NCBI GenBank assembly: GCA_046160725.1
Contig: JBJXHB010000254.1
Span: forward strand, 1-6,155
Reading direction: 5' to 3'
From: JBJXHB01 sp046160725
Lineage (GTDB): Bacteria > Pseudomonadota > Gammaproteobacteria > Burkholderiales > Burkholderiaceae_C
DNA length: 6,155 nucleotides
Position numbers and translations under genes: made by a program. Shown here piece by piece: positions 1 through 4,613 of the stretch. The notes beneath the pieces were generated by a model. The model worked only from the letters and a program-made list of their open reading frames with translations, did no database searches and had not been told where the DNA came from. Every line of letters begins with the position of its first letter. Position 1 is the first letter of the stretch.

Positions 1-348
1 GCCGCCGACCGCGGCCGCATCGCTGGCGTGTTCGTCAACCGCCTGCGCCTGGGCATGCCGCTGCAGACCGACCCGACTGTGATCTACGGCCTGGGCGAGG
101 CCTTCGATGGCAACCTGCGGCGCCGCGACCTGCTGGCCGACGGGCCGTTCAACACCTACCAGCGGCGCGGCCTGACGCCGACGCCGATCGCCATGCCTGG
201 CGCCGCGTCGCTGCGCGCGGCGGTGCGGCCCGAGGCCACCGATGCCTTGTATTTCGTGGCCCGGGGCGACGGGTCCAGCGTCTTCTCGGCCAGCCTGGCC
301 GAGCACAATCGGGCCGTGAACCAGTACCAGCGCGGGCAAGGCCGCTGA
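1..348 (+). CDS. mltG: Endolytic murein transglycosylase MltG (YceG family), C-terminal part, 5' end outside window
   Basis: This is the last 115 codons of an open frame entering from the left edge and ending at TGA 346-348. MltG is an inner-membrane lytic transglycosylase that cleaves nascent glycan strands in the periplasm and is thought to set their length. The C-terminal family signatures are visible: IAGVFVNRLRLGMPLQTDPTV (residues 7-27 of the fragment) then IYG, the GLTPTPIAMPG segment (57-67) and the terminal YFVARGDGSSVFSASLAEHN block (84-103). The membrane anchor, LysM-like part and catalytic glutamate of the family lie upstream and cannot be checked. The stop overlaps the tmk start as TGATG, so the two are translationally coupled. 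The truncation is a window effect, with no sign of a broken gene. Assignment is confident from the motifs and the tmk neighbour. Confidence 0.93.
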   Translation, partial: AADRGRIAGVFVNRLRLGMPLQTDPTVIYGLGEAFDGNLRRRDLLADGPFNTYQRRGLTPTPIAMPGAASLRAAVRPEATDALYFVARGDGSSVFSASLAEHNRAVNQYQRGQGR

Positions 349-1019
349 TGTCTTCCATGAGCAGTGGCCTCTTCATCACCTTCGAGGGCATCGACGGTGC
401 CGGCAAGACCTCCCACGTCGCGGCCGTCCAGGCCTGGTGGCAGGCCCGCGGCCGGACCGTGCTGCTGACGCGCGAGCCGGGCGGCACGCCCCTGGCCGAG
501 GCGTTGCGCGCGTTGTTCCTGCATCGCGAGATGGATGCGTTGACCGAGGTGCTGATGGTGTTTGCGGCGCGGCGGGACCACCTGGTACAGGTCATCGAGC
601 CGGCCTTGGCAAAGGGTCAGGTGGTGCTGTGCGACCGCTTTACCGACGCCACCTTTGCCTACCAGGGCGCGGGCCGTGGCTTTGACCAGCAGCGCCTGGC
701 CCTGCTGGAGCAGTGGGTGCACCAGGGGCGCCAGCCGGACCTGACCATCTGGCTGCGCCTGGCGCCGGCACTCGCCGCGCAGCGCCGCGCCTCGGCGCGG
801 GCGCCGGACCGGCTGGAACGCGAGGATGTCGACTTCTTCGGGCGTGCCGATGCCGGCTACGCGGCGCGCGCGGCAGCGGCACCGGACCGCTTCCTGCCTG
901 TCGACTCGGCGCTGGCGCCGGCGCAGGTCTGGCAGCAGATCGAGTCGGCCCTCGATGCCCGCTATGGCACGGTGGCATCGACCGCATCGACCGCAAGGGC
1001 TGCCAGGCACACTGGATGA
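348..1019 (+). CDS. tmk: Thymidylate kinase (dTMP kinase)
   Basis: Phosphorylates dTMP to dTDP with ATP, the step feeding dTTP synthesis in the cytoplasm. The 223-residue protein has the P-loop EGIDGAGKT (13-21), the dTMP-binding TREPGGT (41-47), the DRFTDATFAYQG motif (96-107) and a basic LID segment at about 145-160 (RRASARAPDRLERE). Arginines in the LID and a P-loop lacking arginine fit the bacterial type II (E. coli-like) enzyme. The ATG at 348 overlaps the mltG stop (TGATG). A second ATG at 357 would remove three residues and is also possible. The length is slightly above the usual 205-215 residues because of an Ala/Ser/Thr/Arg tail after about residue 207, which contains a 9-bp tandem repeat. 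The stop overlaps the holB start (ATGA). Very sure of the function. Confidence 0.97.
   Translation: MSSMSSGLFITFEGIDGAGKTSHVAAVQAWWQARGRTVLLTREPGGTPLAEALRALFLHREMDALTEVLMVFAARRDHLVQVIEPALAKGQVVLCDRFTDATFAYQGAGRGFDQQRLALLEQWVHQGRQPDLTIWLRLAPALAAQRRASARAPDRLEREDVDFFGRADAGYAARAAAAPDRFLPVDSALAPAQVWQQIESALDARYGTVASTASTARAARHTG
975..995 (+). repeat. Tandem 9-bp repeat in the 3' end of tmk
   Basis: GCATCGACC occurs twice in tandem (975-983, 984-992), followed by GCA of a partial third copy. It is in frame with tmk and encodes Ala-Ser-Thr-Ala-Ser-Thr-Ala in the non-conserved tail. A copy-number change of one unit would keep the frame. Confidence 0.8.
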
Positions 1020-2104
1020 GCCGACGCGCACCCCAGATCGGTGTCACGCCCGAAGGCGGCCTCGGCATGCCGTGGCTGGAGGGGTTGCTTGCGCCAGCGC
1101 TGGCGTTGAAGGGTCATGCGCTGCTGCTGCACGGACCGGCCGGCAGCGACCAGCTGCAGGCCGCCTTGCTGCTGGCGCAGGCCTGGCTGTGCGAGGTGCC
1201 TCAAGGTGCCCGCAAGCCCTGTGGCCGCTGTGCCAGTTGCCAGCAGGTGCGCCAACGCAGCCATCCGGACCTGCACATCCTGGTTGCGGAGGCCGACCAG
1301 GTGGCCTGGGGCTGGCTGCCGGACGACCACCCGCTGCTGCGCAGCACGGCCAAACCCAGCCGCCAGTTGCGCGTCGACCAGGTGCGTGCGGCCTCGGCAT
1401 GGGCGGCCAGCACCTCCGCCCGCGGCCAGGGCAAGGCACTGGTCCTGCATCCGGCAGAGAGCCTAAACGAGACCTCGGCGAACGCGCTGCTGAAGACCCT
1501 GGAGGAGCCCCAGCCCGGCATGCGCATGTTGCTGAGTTGCAGCGACCCGGCACGCATGCTGCCCACGCTGCTGAGCCGCTGCCAGCGCCTGCCGGTGCCG
1601 CTGCCGGCACCGGACGAGGCAGCGCGCTGGTTGACCGGGCAGGGCGTGTCGGAGGCGCCGGCGTTGCTGGTGGCCGCCGGTGGCAGCCCACAGGCGGCGT
1701 TGGAGCTGGCCGAGGCCGGTGTCACGCCGGCCACACTGCAGGCCTTGCCGCGCGCGGTGGCCGCGGGCCTGGCGGCACCGCTGTCCGGCCAGGCGCTGCC
1801 CCGGGCGGTGGACCTGCTGCTGCGCCTGTGCCATGACGCGCTGGCCGTGGCCGCCGGTGGCGCGCCGCGCTTTTTCGCTTTGGCCGACCTGGTCCCGGGC
1901 GCGGACCTGCCGTTGTTGCTGGACTGGCAGCGCACTCTGATGCAGACCGCCCGCCATGCCGACCATCCGGTCAACACGGCCTGGCGCGTCGAGTCCCTGG
2001 TGGCGGCAGGAGCCCGAGCGTGGCACGGCGCACACAAGGCGGCTGCAGGATCGTCGGCAACCGGCCGCCGGCCTGGCGCCATGCCCCTAAACTCCGGCCG
2101 ATGA
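1016..2104 (+). CDS. holB: DNA polymerase III subunit delta' (clamp loader)
   Basis: Delta' is the structural, non-ATP-hydrolysing subunit of the clamp loader that places the beta sliding clamp on primed DNA. Visible in the 362-residue protein are HGPAGSDQLQ (39-48), where the Walker A lysine is absent as expected for delta', and the zinc-finger cysteines C59, C69, C72 and C75 (PCGRCASC) followed by HPDLHIL. Next come LRVDQVR (118-124), SANALLKTLEEP (154-165) and the SRC motif (187-189) carrying the arginine finger. The start at 1016 gives an ATGA overlap with tmk. A second ATG at 1067, with GAAGG about 10 nt upstream, would start the protein at MPWLEG, closer to the family N-terminus, so the first 17 residues are uncertain. 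The tail of about 30 residues (Ala/Gly/Arg-rich) goes beyond the usual domain III. The stop overlaps pilZ (ATGA). Family length is about 330-340. Confidence 0.95.
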   Translation: MSRRAPQIGVTPEGGLGMPWLEGLLAPALALKGHALLLHGPAGSDQLQAALLLAQAWLCEVPQGARKPCGRCASCQQVRQRSHPDLHILVAEADQVAWGWLPDDHPLLRSTAKPSRQLRVDQVRAASAWAASTSARGQGKALVLHPAESLNETSANALLKTLEEPQPGMRMLLSCSDPARMLPTLLSRCQRLPVPLPAPDEAARWLTGQGVSEAPALLVAAGGSPQAALELAEAGVTPATLQALPRAVAAGLAAPLSGQALPRAVDLLLRLCHDALAVAAGGAPRFFALADLVPGADLPLLLDWQRTLMQTARHADHPVNTAWRVESLVAAGARAWHGAHKAAAGSSATGRRPGAMPLNSGR

Positions 2105-2481
2105 ACACGCCTGTCGCGCCGAAACCCCAGGCCGCCGCTGGTGCGCGGCCGAGCGTCATCCAGCTGGTCTTCCGCGAGAAGGCGGCGCTGTATGCGGCTT
2201 ACATGCCGCTGCTGACGGACGGTGGACTGTTTGTGCCCACAGCCCGCGAGTACCGTCTGGGCGAGGACATCTACCTGCTGGTCACGCTGCCCGACGACCC
2301 GCAGCGCTACCCGGTGGCCGGCAAGGTGGCCTGGCTGACGCCGGTCAACGCATCCGGTGGCCGCACCCAGGGCGTAGGTGTCCGTTTCCCGGCGGACGAG
2401 AAGACCCGCCTGCTGAAGGTCAAGATCGAGGAGCATCTGGGCACCTCGATCCAGTCGGCCAAGCCGACCCAGACCGTCTGA
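2101..2481 (+). CDS. pilZ: Type IV pilus assembly protein PilZ
   Basis: This 126-residue cytoplasmic protein matches the founding PilZ of Pseudomonas twitching motility. From memory, the P. aeruginosa protein carries the matching stretches YAAYMPFIKHGGLFIPT and PVAGKVVWITP. Here they read YAAYMPLLTDGGLFVPT (31-47) and PVAGKVAWLTP (71-81), followed by GVGVRF (91-96) and a C-terminal PTQTV. In Xanthomonas this class binds the PilB extension ATPase and the EAL protein FimX. The cyclic-di-GMP RxxxR and D/NxSxxG motifs of receptor PilZ domains are absent, so it probably does not bind the nucleotide itself. The ATG at 2101 overlaps the holB stop (ATGA), and alignment with the family supports it. 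The frame is open further upstream, but that stretch reads inside holB. The holB-pilZ adjacency is conserved in many gamma- and betaproteobacteria. The pilus apparatus is not in the window. Confidence 0.94.
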   Translation: MNTPVAPKPQAAAGARPSVIQLVFREKAALYAAYMPLLTDGGLFVPTAREYRLGEDIYLLVTLPDDPQRYPVAGKVAWLTPVNASGGRTQGVGVRFPADEKTRLLKVKIEEHLGTSIQSAKPTQTV

Positions 2482-2510
2482 CGGCGTCCGGCCTGCCCGG
2501 ATCCCAAACC

Positions 2511-3329
2511 GTGTTTGTCGACTCCCACTGCCACCTGAGCTTTCCCGAGCTGGCCGCGCGGATACCGGACATCCGGCGCGAGATGGCGCTCGCCGAAGTC
2601 GATGCCGCCTTGCTGATCTGCACCACGGTCGAGGAGTTTGCGCAGGTGCACGCCCTGGCCATGGCGCACGACAACTTCTGGTGCACGGCCGGTGTGCACC
2701 CGGACAACGAGGGTGTGACCGAGCCCGACCTGGGCCTGCTGCTGGACCTGGCCGCGCGACCCCGGGTGGTGGGCATTGGCGAAACCGGCCTGGACTACTA
2801 CCGCCTCGGCCAGCGCAGCCAGGCGGATATGGAATGGCAGCGCGAACGCTACCGCGTGCATATCCGCGCCGCTGCGGCCACCGGCAAGCCGTTGGTGATC
2901 CATACACGTTCGGCCAGCGCGGACACGGTGGACATCCTGCGAGAGGAGGGCGGTGGCCGCGTGGGGGGCGTCTTTCATTGCTTTACCGAGACCGCCGACG
3001 TGGCGCGGGCGGCACTGGATCTCGGTTTCCTGATCTCGTTCTCCGGCATCCTGACCTTTCGCAATGCGCAGGACCTGCGGGATGTGGCGCGTCTTGTGCC
3101 GCTGGACCGTTGCCTGATCGAGACCGACAGCCCCTACCTGGCGCCTGTGCCCTATCGAGGCAAGGTCAACACACCGGCCCTGGTGCCCTGGGTGGCGCGC
3201 GAGCTGGCCAAGGTCAAGGGCCTGGCGGTAGAGGAGGTGGCCCTGGCCACCCGTGTCAATTTCGAGCGCCTTTTCGGCGTGGTCACAACCAGCCGTCAGG
3301 AGCATGATCATGCTGAGTCATTACTTTAA
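2511..3329 (+). CDS. tatD: TatD-family metal-dependent hydrolase (DNase)
   Basis: A 272-residue TIM-barrel metallohydrolase. Relatives show 3'-5' exonuclease or DNase activity with two divalent metals. The metal ligands are in place: DSHCHL with H6 and H8, GIGETGLDYY with E91, H131 in VIHTRSA, H156 in GVFHCFTE and D206 in ETDSPYLAP. GVHP (61-64), ISFSGILTFR (175-184) and PYRGKVNTP (214-222) are also family signatures. The start is GTG at 2511, which places the MFVDSHCHL N-terminus exactly as in the family. No strong Shine-Dalgarno is seen in the 29-nt gap after pilZ. The last 20 nt overlap the ankyrin gene, and the C-terminal tail (VVTTSRQEHDHAESLL) encodes that gene's ribosome binding site. 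It could be called YcfH-like rather than TatD proper. Confidence 0.95.
   Translation: MFVDSHCHLSFPELAARIPDIRREMALAEVDAALLICTTVEEFAQVHALAMAHDNFWCTAGVHPDNEGVTEPDLGLLLDLAARPRVVGIGETGLDYYRLGQRSQADMEWQRERYRVHIRAAAATGKPLVIHTRSASADTVDILREEGGGRVGGVFHCFTETADVARAALDLGFLISFSGILTFRNAQDLRDVARLVPLDRCLIETDSPYLAPVPYRGKVNTPALVPWVARELAKVKGLAVEEVALATRVNFERLFGVVTTSRQEHDHAESLL
3298..3302 (+). promoter_or_regulatory. Ribosome binding site that fixes the ankyrin gene start
   Basis: AGGAG lies inside the end of tatD. It is 7 nt before the ATG at 3310 but only 1 nt before the ATG at 3304, which selects 3310 as the start. Translation of this gene is therefore probably coupled to the end of tatD. Confidence 0.75.
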
Positions 3330-3951
3330 GATTGTTTTGCAACTGTTTGTCGCAACATGGTTTTCATCTGCAAGTGCCGGCGCCTATGAGGACTTTTTCC
3401 GGGCGCTGGAAGTAGACAACGCCGCCACGGTCTCCTCTCTTCTCCAACGCGGGTTCGACCCCAATGCGCGGGACGAAAAGGGGCAGGTCGCGTTGTACGT
3501 GGCCTACCGTTCGGGCTCGCTGAAGGTGGCTGACGCGCTGTTGCAGCATCCGGACACCAAGATCGACCTGCGCAATGAGGCCGGTGAGTCACCGATGATG
3601 ATGGCGGCACTGCGCGGCCAACGTGACCAGGTGGCGCGGTTGCTGGACCGTGGCGTACCGCCGCATCACACCGGCTGGTCACCGATTCATTACGCAGCGA
3701 CGGCGGAAAACGGCGCACCGGTGGTCGAGTTGCTGCTGGCAAAGGGTGCGCCGGCTGAGGCGCGTTCACCCAATGGCAGCACGCCCCTGATGATGGCGGC
3801 TCGTTATGGGTCGGAGGCTTCGGTCAACATCCTGCTGGCCAAAGGCGCCGACCTGAAGGCCCGCAATGAGCGGGACATGGGTCCGGCCGATTTCGCGCGC
3901 AGTGTCGGCCGGGACGCACTTGGAGCACGCCTGGAGGCCTTGGCCCGCTGA
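3310..3951 (+). CDS. Exported ankyrin-repeat protein, function unknown
   Basis: A 213-residue protein. The N-terminus MLSHYFKIVLQLFVATWFSSASAG has a lysine, a hydrophobic core and an AxA-type site (cleavage likely after Ala-Ser-Ala, about residue 23), so a Sec signal peptide and periplasmic location are likely. The rest is four to five ankyrin repeats, at about 27-53 (degenerate cap), 57-89, 92-120, 123-153 and 155-187. Characteristic strings include GWSPIHYAA, VVELLLAKGA, GSTPLMMAARYGS and VNILLAKGAD. A capping helix ends the protein. Ankyrin repeats mediate protein-protein contact, and no catalytic domain is present. It overlaps tatD by 20 nt. An ankyrin gene after tatD is, to my knowledge, common in Burkholderiales, but its partner is unknown. 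The first 70 nt are notably AT-richer than the surroundings, as often seen for signal-peptide starts. Export is inferred from sequence. Confidence 0.9.
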   Translation: MLSHYFKIVLQLFVATWFSSASAGAYEDFFRALEVDNAATVSSLLQRGFDPNARDEKGQVALYVAYRSGSLKVADALLQHPDTKIDLRNEAGESPMMMAALRGQRDQVARLLDRGVPPHHTGWSPIHYAATAENGAPVVELLLAKGAPAEARSPNGSTPLMMAARYGSEASVNILLAKGADLKARNERDMGPADFARSVGRDALGARLEALAR

Positions 3952-3964
3952 CCCCGTTGAGAGC

Positions 3965-3993
3965 CGCCATGTCAGGCAAATTCCGACATGCGG
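3965..3993 (+). other. Imperfect inverted repeat after the ankyrin gene
   Basis: CCGCCATGTC (3965-3973, with one extra C) pairs with GACATGCGG (3985-3993) around an 11-nt loop, giving about 9 bp with one bulge. No T-run follows, so it does not look like an intrinsic terminator. It could be an mRNA 3'-end stabiliser, an attenuated terminator or an operator. It lies 14 nt after the ankyrin stop. The remaining spacer up to the next gene (3994-4056) shows no promoter that I can support; a TTGACC at 3995-4000 lacks a matching -10 hexamer. Confidence 0.4.
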
Positions 3994-4056
3994 ATTGACC
4001 GCAGGACGACTACATTGCAGATGAGCGGCCGCTAGAGTCGGATCCTTCATAGCGTT

Positions 4057-4062
4057 GGAAGG
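4057..4062 (+). promoter_or_regulatory. Ribosome binding site of the 75-residue protein
   Basis: GGAAGG is 10 nt before the ATG at 4073. An upstream in-frame TTG at 4055 would place the start inside this site, so ATG 4073 is preferred. Confidence 0.7.
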
Positions 4063-4072
4063 CTTGAACATC

Positions 4073-4300
4073 ATGACCACGCCACGTCGCCGAGAGCACA
4101 ACCCCTTTTTGATGATGGTCGACCCCGCGGCCGTTTTGGCCGCTGTCGAACGCATGGAACTCAAAGAGGCCTCCAAAGGCCGCATCTGCAGACCACTGGA
4201 CCGTCCAATGGGTGGCGGTGAAGATGGCCGCGACGATGATGTGTCCGCTGATCGGCTGGACCGTGGTGCCGACACCGTTGACGGCATCGGCGATCACTGA
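4073..4300 (+). CDS. Small conserved-looking protein of unknown function (75 aa)
   Basis: I do not recognise a named family. The N-terminal 45 residues look like a folded or conserved block: a basic start (MTTPRRREHNPF), a hydrophobic helix-like stretch LMMVDPAAVLAAVERMEL (13-30) and RICRPLDRP (37-45). The C-terminal 30 residues are rich in Asp and Gly (GEDGRDDDVSADRLDRGADTVDG) and are probably disordered. There is no signal peptide or membrane segment. The gene has its own good ribosome binding site and is followed 40 nt later by a strong terminator, which supports a real transcript. It might be the last gene of the operon or have its own promoter. I have a loose memory of similar MTTPRRREHNPF-type hypothetical proteins in Burkholderiales but cannot verify it. 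No function is proposed. Confidence 0.72.
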   Translation: MTTPRRREHNPFLMMVDPAAVLAAVERMELKEASKGRICRPLDRPMGGGEDGRDDDVSADRLDRGADTVDGIGDH

Positions 4301-4310
4301 TCAAGCGACG

Positions 4311-4329
4311 TCGAGCGCCGAGAGCTCGA
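4311..4329 (+). other. Small hairpin upstream of the terminator
   Basis: TCGAGC (4311-4316) and GCTCGA (4324-4329) form a perfect 6-bp stem with a 7-nt loop, 11 nt after the small-protein stop and 11 nt before the terminator stem. It has no U-tract of its own. It may add stability to the transcript end. Confidence 0.4.
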
Positions 4330-4340
4330 TCAGGGTGCCT

Positions 4341-4364
4341 GGGGCGGTTGACACCGCCCCTTTT
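4341..4364 (+). terminator. Rho-independent terminator after the 75-aa gene
   Basis: GGGGCGGT (4341-4348) and ACCGCCCC (4353-4360) are perfect complements separated by the tetraloop TGAC and followed directly by TTTT (4361-4364). The GC-rich 8-bp stem plus T-run is a textbook intrinsic terminator. It separates the left operon and small gene from the kdgK unit on the right. Confidence 0.88.
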
Positions 4365-4368
4365 GCAA

Positions 4369-4396
4369 TTGCTTAAAGCGCGACAATGTGTATTAT
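4369..4396 (+). promoter_or_regulatory. Putative sigma70 promoter for kdgK
   Basis: A -35-like TTGCTT (4369-4374), a 16-nt spacer and a -10-like TATTAT (4391-4396, five of six to consensus) sit just downstream of the terminator. This is one of the few AT-rich patches in the spacer. Transcription would begin near 4403 and leave a leader of about 210 nt before kdgK. The -35 end overlaps GCAATTGC (4365-4372), a perfect 8-bp palindrome. Prediction only. Confidence 0.5.
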
Positions 4397-4412
4397 GTTA
4401 AGTGAAGTGCCG

Positions 4413-4424
4413 CGACTGGAGTCG
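4413..4424 (+). promoter_or_regulatory. Short inverted repeat just downstream of the predicted start site, possible operator
   Basis: CGACT-GG-AGTCG is a perfect 5-bp inverted repeat located about 10 nt after the predicted transcription start. That is a typical place for a repressor operator. No particular regulator family can be assigned from so short a site. Confidence 0.3.
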
Positions 4425-4488
4425 ACAGCTTGGCTAGCATGAGTGCCCTTATTGCTCTCTTGGGGACACGCAATGTTCACCCGCTCCA

Positions 4489-4564
4489 ACATGCTTGCGC
4501 GCCGCATGGACGGCGCACCCGGCATTGGCCAGATCTGATGTCCACCGGGGACATGCTCGCGCGC
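4489..4564 (+). repeat. Direct repeat pair ACATGCT[T/C]GCGCGC in the kdgK leader
   Basis: Copy one is at 4489-4502 and copy two at 4551-4564. They match at 13 of 14 positions and are 62 nt apart. In their respective frames both read Met-Leu-Ala-Arg, but the two frames differ from each other. They may be two half-sites of a regulator, or chance in GC-rich DNA. Confidence 0.4.
4538..4554 (+). promoter_or_regulatory. Inverted repeat ATGTCC-n5-GGACAT in the leader, possible operator or RNA hairpin
   Basis: A perfect 6-bp inverted repeat with a 5-nt centre, 60 nt before kdgK. Its right arm overlaps the second copy of the direct repeat. It could be a dimeric regulator site or form a hairpin in the leader RNA. 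There is no direct evidence for either. Confidence 0.3.
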
Positions 4565-4613
4565 GCTCGCGGCCGACTTGACCCGCGCCCTCGACAGGGA
4601 ATGACGATCCATC

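Larger units (their letters stand above)
4397..4613 (+). other. Long leader region of kdgK without a convincing gene
   Basis: The roughly 217 nt between the -10 box and kdgK hold no protein I recognise. Structures seen are a hairpin GCGCCG-CATGGA-CGGCGC (4499-4516), an inverted repeat ATGTCC-ACCGG-GGACAT (4538-4554) and a 14-nt direct repeat with one mismatch (4489-4502 and 4551-4564). An open frame runs from ATG 4439 to TGA 4619-4621, overlapping the kdgK start by 8 nt. Its translation is arginine-rich and low in complexity and looks like a frame shadow of GC-rich DNA. A short frame at 4473-4538 (MFTRSNMLARRMDG..., 21 residues) is equally unsupported. The leader could be regulatory, or a remnant of lost coding sequence. 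Confidence 0.5.

Noticed and set aside
156..1031. A 291-residue open frame on the minus strand opposite mltG/tmk.
   Set aside because: It lies antisense to two genes with clear family motifs. Its translation is Arg/Ala/Gly-rich with no recognisable domain, as expected for a shadow frame in high-GC DNA.
1201..2907. A 568-residue minus-strand open frame across holB, pilZ and tatD.
   Set aside because: It is antisense to three well-supported genes, its composition is low-complexity and Arg/Pro/Ala-rich, and it has no motif.
2307..3311. A 334-residue minus-strand open frame opposite tatD.
   Set aside because: It exactly shadows tatD, whose metal ligands are intact on the + strand. No known motif is seen in the antisense translation.
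3965..3993. The hairpin after the ankyrin gene as an intrinsic terminator of the main operon.
   Set aside because: It has a bulge, a long loop and no following T-run, so it is listed only as an inverted repeat.
3995..4038. A promoter for the 75-residue gene using TTGACC at 3995.
   Set aside because: No acceptable -10 hexamer is found at 16-18 nt. The nearby TACATT and TAGAGT have wrong spacing.
4025..4045. NotI (GCGGCCGC) and BamHI (GGATCC) sites with TAGAGTCG between them, resembling a cloning-vector polylinker junction.
   Set aside because: The flanking sequence runs smoothly into the RBS and start of the small gene, and no longer vector-like stretch is present. Such sites are not rare in GC-rich DNA.
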